Origin: Paraprevotella sp.
GTDB taxonomy: Bacteria > Bacteroidota > Bacteroidia > Bacteroidales > Bacteroidaceae
Direction: 5' to 3'
DNA length: 6,369 nucleotides
Assembly (NCBI GenBank): GCA_021205005.1
Contig: JAJPYK010000194.1
Span: 1-6,369 of the forward strand
The translations under genes and the position numbers were made by a program. Of this stretch, positions 5,820 to 6,369 are shown piece by piece; position 1 is the first letter of the stretch; every line of letters begins with the position of its first letter. The notes below the pieces were generated by a model. The model was not told where the DNA came from, searched no databases, and saw only the letters and a list, made by a program, of their open reading frames with translations.

Positions 5820-5857
5820 CAACCGCTAAGAGAATTAATGATTTAAAAAACGAAGTA

Positions 5858-6127
5858 ATGTATTTAGATCCAGTTAAAAAGCAAGAAATCTTTGGACAGT
5901 ACGGGAAGTCTAACACTGATACTGGGTCTCCCGAGAGCCAGATCGCATTGTTTTCATACCGTATTTCCCACTTGACGGAGCACATGAAGCAGAACCGTAA
6001 AGATTATAGTACTGAAAGAGCTTTGACTATGATGGTCGGCAAGCGCCGCGCTTTGCTGAACTATCTGAAAGACCGCGATATCGAAAGATATCGTACCATC
6101 GTCAAGGCTTTGGGTCTGCGTAAGTAA
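5858..6127 (+). CDS. rpsO: 30S ribosomal protein S15
   Basis: An 89-residue S15, the family's normal length. It is an early-binding small-subunit protein that contacts the central domain of 16S rRNA and seeds platform assembly, and it lies at a bridge to the large subunit. The family signature is clear: [20 protein letters not shown] (22-41) and [20 protein letters not shown] (48-67), then [12 protein letters not shown] and the basic end LGLRK. The frame is open further upstream, to 5756. I chose the ATG at 5858 because [12 protein letters not shown] is the normal Bacteroidales start and because the promoter at 5790-5819 lies inside the longer frame. There is no Shine-Dalgarno; the leader AAAAAACGAAGTA is A-rich, usual for this phylum. 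It is divergent from typA and has its own terminator. The short leader leaves little room for the kind of autoregulatory fold known in E. coli. Confidence 0.97.
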   Translation: MYLDPVKKQEIFGQYGKSNTDTGSPESQIALFSYRISHLTEHMKQNRKDYSTERALTMMVGKRRALLNYLKDRDIERYRTIVKALGLRK

Positions 6128-6150
6128 ATTACGGCCCGAACTGAAGATTT

Positions 6151-6183
6151 AACCGTTTTCCGAGGAGGAGAGCGGTTTTTTTT
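6151..6183 (+). terminator. Intrinsic terminator of rpsO
   Basis: Bases 6151-6161 (AACCGTTTTCC) pair with 6167-6177 (GGAGAGCGGTT) over 11 pairs, two of them G-U, around a five-base loop. An eight-T run (6176-6183) forms the tail. It starts 24 bases after the rpsO stop codon. The G-U pairs make it a plus-strand structure. Confidence 0.87.
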
Positions 6184-6184
6184 G

Positions 6185-6192
6185 TACTTTTG
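6185..6192 (+). promoter_or_regulatory. Candidate -7 element for the downstream membrane protein gene
   Basis: TACTTTTG matches TAnnTTTG exactly and is followed by GCAAG. It begins two bases after the U-tract of the rpsO terminator, so any -33 region would lie inside the terminator hairpin, where no TTTG is seen. Transcription would start near 6198 and give an AT-rich leader of about 34 bases before the ATG at 6232. Confidence 0.6.
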
Positions 6193-6231
6193 CAAGCAAA
6201 GTCAAGCATTATATTACATTATTATACAAAC

Positions 6232-6369
6232 ATGAATAAAATCAAGAAATTTCTGCAGGATGCGTTGGCTGTCATCTTGTTCATCGTCATCGGCTTCCTG
6301 TACTTCTTCCAACCGGTGACGGAAGGACTGTCGCTGACCGGACAAGACCATAGCGGAGGAATCGGCGCA
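6232..6369 (+). CDS. N-terminal part of a membrane protein, YfhO-like (cut by the window edge)
   Basis: Only the first 46 codons are present; the frame is open at the right edge. MNKIKKFLQDALAVILFIVI starts with a short basic segment (residues 1-9), followed by one hydrophobic helix (about 11-25) and then FFQPVTEGLSLTGQDHSGGI. This helix followed by a P..EG..L...D....G pattern resembles the start of YfhO-family proteins: large multispanning membrane proteins, linked in Firmicutes to glycosylation of lipoteichoic acids and of unknown role in Bacteroidales. The ATG at 6232 is preceded by an AT-rich leader and a candidate promoter at 6185-6192. That it is a membrane protein is well supported; the family call rests on a short stretch and is tentative. 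Confidence 0.7.
   Translation, partial: MNKIKKFLQDALAVILFIVIGFLYFFQPVTEGLSLTGQDHSGGIGA

Larger units (their letters stand above)
5729..5820. repeat. 14-bp inverted repeat carrying both divergent -7 elements
   Basis: GCAAAGTTACTACA (5729-5742) is the exact reverse complement of TGTAGTAACTTTGC (5807-5820), with 64 bases between. Each arm contains the -7 element TAACTTTG of one of the divergent genes, typA (minus) and rpsO (plus). The identity goes six bases beyond the 8-base promoter box, so it may be an extended promoter motif or a shared operator. Confidence 0.9.

Noticed and set aside
5756..5857. N-terminal extension of rpsO to 123 residues
   Set aside because: The extra 34 residues are unlike any S15, and the rpsO promoter lies inside this stretch; the 89-residue form starting at 5858 fits the family exactly.
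1..6369. CRISPR array, tRNA, rRNA, insertion sequence or defence system
   Set aside because: No regularly spaced repeats, no tRNA or rRNA-like stretches and no transposase or defence-protein motifs were seen on either strand.

Overview
The window looks like a chromosomal segment of a gut-type Bacteroidales bacterium (Bacteroidota). Five things point there: 5' regions without Shine-Dalgarno sequences; repeated matches to the Bacteroidota -7 promoter consensus TAnnTTTG; a TypA and an S15 protein that read like their Bacteroidales counterparts; a secreted multidomain endonuclease I with a C-terminal tail like a type IX sorting domain; and a secreted GH29 fucosidase with an F5/8-type-C-like tail. 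I cannot name the genus.

Layout, left to right. At 17-55 there is a bidirectional terminator hairpin. A minus-strand gene for a secreted GH29 alpha-L-fucosidase (180-1568) has its own candidate promoter. Upstream of it, and separated by a strong terminator (1728-1765), is a minus-strand gene for a secreted endonuclease I family nuclease (1813-3540). The 343-base gap 3541-3883 holds no convincing gene. It holds the nuclease promoter area with an eight-G tract, a 14-bp perfect palindrome, a roughly 120-base set of nested inverted repeats, and the terminator of the next gene. The minus-strand typA/bipA gene (3884-5683) is next. A divergent promoter region follows, then plus-strand rpsO (ribosomal protein S15, 5858-6127), its terminator, and the first 46 codons of a membrane protein that resembles the YfhO family (6232 to the window edge).

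The most notable feature is the 5' end of typA. The full-length frame (599 codons, the usual TypA length) begins at 5683 and encodes the P-loop, but codon 35 is an in-frame TAG (5579-5581). Just upstream, a 25-bp exact tandem duplication (5671-5720) has copied the typA start codon and its leader out of frame, creating a 12-codon upstream ORF that overlaps the real start. The rest of the gene is clean. This is a recently damaged, switchable or mis-sequenced typA; the sequence alone cannot say which. TypA is a ribosome-associated stress GTPase and S15 is a ribosome assembly protein. Their divergent promoters share a 14-bp inverted repeat containing both -7 elements. The fucosidase and nuclease are exported degradative enzymes, each apparently transcribed on its own.
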